Shown: positions 42,049 through 42,923 of the stretch, piece after piece | How positions within the stretch are numbered: position 1 is the stretch's first letter | How the letters are laid out: each line of letters begins with the position of its first letter | Source of the DNA: Clostridiales bacterium UBA1779 | GTDB lineage: Bacteria; Bacillota; Clostridia; Oscillospirales; CAG-272 | DNA length: 42,923 bases | Assembly: GCA_002314565.1 (NCBI GenBank) | Contig: DCGL01000066.1 | Coordinates: 19,146-62,068, forward strand | Direction of reading: 5' to 3' | Notes under the pieces: generated by a model | Told to the model about the DNA's origin: nothing | Seen by the model: the letters and a program-made list of their open reading frames with translations, nothing else | Databases searched by the model: none | Translations under genes and position numbers: made by a program

Positions 42049-42923
42049 TGCCTGAAATTTTAAAACCGTACGAAGGCTGGTACAGGGACGGAAACAAGCG
42101 GCTTTTCACACTTATGTCGATTTTTCTCAATCTTGCTCCGGATTATATCGAGCCGGGGATGATTAACGAAATTACCGGCGGTGATAAAAAGAACGACGAA
42201 TATGCCTTTGCCTCAATAGCCGCAGCGGCCTGCGGACTTGACGTATATGGAAAAAGGCAGGACAGGCAGTTCTTTTCCGATATGTTTCTTCCGATGTTTC
42301 ATAAGCTGTCCGTGACTCCGTACAGAAATGATCCTTATTACACGAACGTAAAGCTGCCCGTCGGTAAATCCGGAAACTGGACTTTTGAGCGCCGTACCTG
42401 CAAGCCGTACGAGGCATTCGTGTTCGATGACCCGGTGATTTCCGGCACGAAGGATTCAGGATTTAAGGTCATCCCTCAGATTGGTTTCTTCGATGAAAGC
42501 TATGAATATCCTGCCGTTCTTGAAGGCGGCAGAGAGTGGATGACGCTTATGCCAAACGAAACGAACACGTCACGCGAAGCAATTGAAAAAGCTCACGGAC
42601 GCGTTCTGACCTTCGGTCTCGGCCTCGGATATTTTACTTATATGGCGGCAATTAAGCCGGAAGTCACATCGCTTACAGTGGTTGAAAAGAGTGAGGACGC
42701 GGTAAAGCTGTTCAGGGAGCACATTCTGCCGCAGTTTCCCGAGCCCGGCAAGGTCGTAATTGAGTTGTGCGACGCATATGAATTCTGCGAGAGAGGCCTT
42801 ACGGACTTTGACCTAATCTTCGCCGACATCTGGCATGACCCTTCTGACGGGGTTGAGCTTTACCTTAAATTCAAAGAATACGAAGCCCGAAATCCGGGAC
42901 CCGAGTATATCTATTGGATTGAA
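42048..42923 (+). CDS. SAM-dependent methyltransferase-like protein, 3' end outside window
   Basis: An open frame of 292 codons runs from ATG 42048 to the end of the window with no stop. The N-terminal 175 or so residues are not recognised. From about residue 184 a Rossmann motif HGRVLTFGLGLGYFTYMAA appears, followed by LTVVEKSEDAVKLF and FDLIFADIWHDPSDG, matching motifs I, II and IV of class I methyltransferases, near the spermidine-synthase-like group. Translationally coupled to the Eis-like acetyltransferase by a TGATG overlap, so the two products may modify the same small molecule (inference). Not complete; substrate unknown. Confidence 0.75.
   Translation, partial: MPEILKPYEGWYRDGNKRLFTLMSIFLNLAPDYIEPGMINEITGGDKKNDEYAFASIAAAACGLDVYGKRQDRQFFSDMFLPMFHKLSVTPYRNDPYYTNVKLPVGKSGNWTFERRTCKPYEAFVFDDPVISGTKDSGFKVIPQIGFFDESYEYPAVLEGGREWMTLMPNETNTSREAIEKAHGRVLTFGLGLGYFTYMAAIKPEVTSLTVVEKSEDAVKLFREHILPQFPEPGKVVIELCDAYEFCERGLTDFDLIFADIWHDPSDGVELYLKFKEYEARNPGPEYIYWIE

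Overview
The window looks like chromosome of an uncultured Gram-positive gut bacterium of the class Clostridia. Supporting signs are AGGAGG-type ribosome binding sites, TTGACA-N17-TATAAT promoters, lipoproteins with an N-terminal lipobox cysteine, a TSCPD-domain protein, a DUF1700-like/DUF4097-like gene pair, and EF-G of the GHGGSGKT type. By eye the G+C is mid-forties percent. No phage, plasmid, transposase, CRISPR or rRNA genes are visible; one tRNA-Val(GAC) is present.

Region 1 (1-24 kb) is an accessory carbohydrate-use region. From the left it holds the 3' part of a beta-helix surface protein, an arabinose/fucose-isomerase-like enzyme, an SGNH esterase, tRNA-Val inside two gene-free stretches rich in tandem and inverted repeats, and two tandem paralogous solute-binding lipoproteins. 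A divergent operon follows with a cytosolic metallo-beta-lactamase-fold hydrolase and a third solute-binding lipoprotein, then a GLUG-like surface protein with an unusual cysteine-bearing C-terminal anchor. Next come a GntR-HTH/LacI-type regulator, a GH125 alpha-mannosidase, a second MBL-fold hydrolase that is a lipoprotein with a discoidin-like domain, and a GH36-like enzyme. On the opposite strand is a two-gene rhamnose unit (rhaA and a GH106-like rhamnosidase). The enzymes fit use of pectin side chains and mannose-containing glycans. No transporter permease, sugar kinase or aldolase is present, so the pathway must be completed elsewhere.

The main discovery candidate is a compact regulon. 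Four transcription units (SBP pair, MBL-SBP operon, GLUG-like surface protein, regulator) each have a near-perfect promoter with exactly 17 bp spacing. Each also carries a TGATATA(T/A)CA-type operator just downstream of the predicted start site. The regulator at 12623-13738 is the natural candidate to bind it, and its own promoter carries several copies of the motif.

Region 2 (23.5-42.9 kb) is mostly core genome: an unknown membrane protein translationally coupled to metG-tatD, an EF-G-like GTPase, trmB-truB, a four-gene operon (DUF1700-like, DUF4097-like, TSCPD, PHP phosphoesterase), a PHP/lamin-tail lipoprotein, htpG with an acidic insertion, ispE, an Eis-like acetyltransferase and the 5' part of a methyltransferase-like gene. 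The gap between the PHP lipoprotein and htpG holds an array of related stem-loops, a long GC-rich hairpin and a 15-bp tandem repeat.
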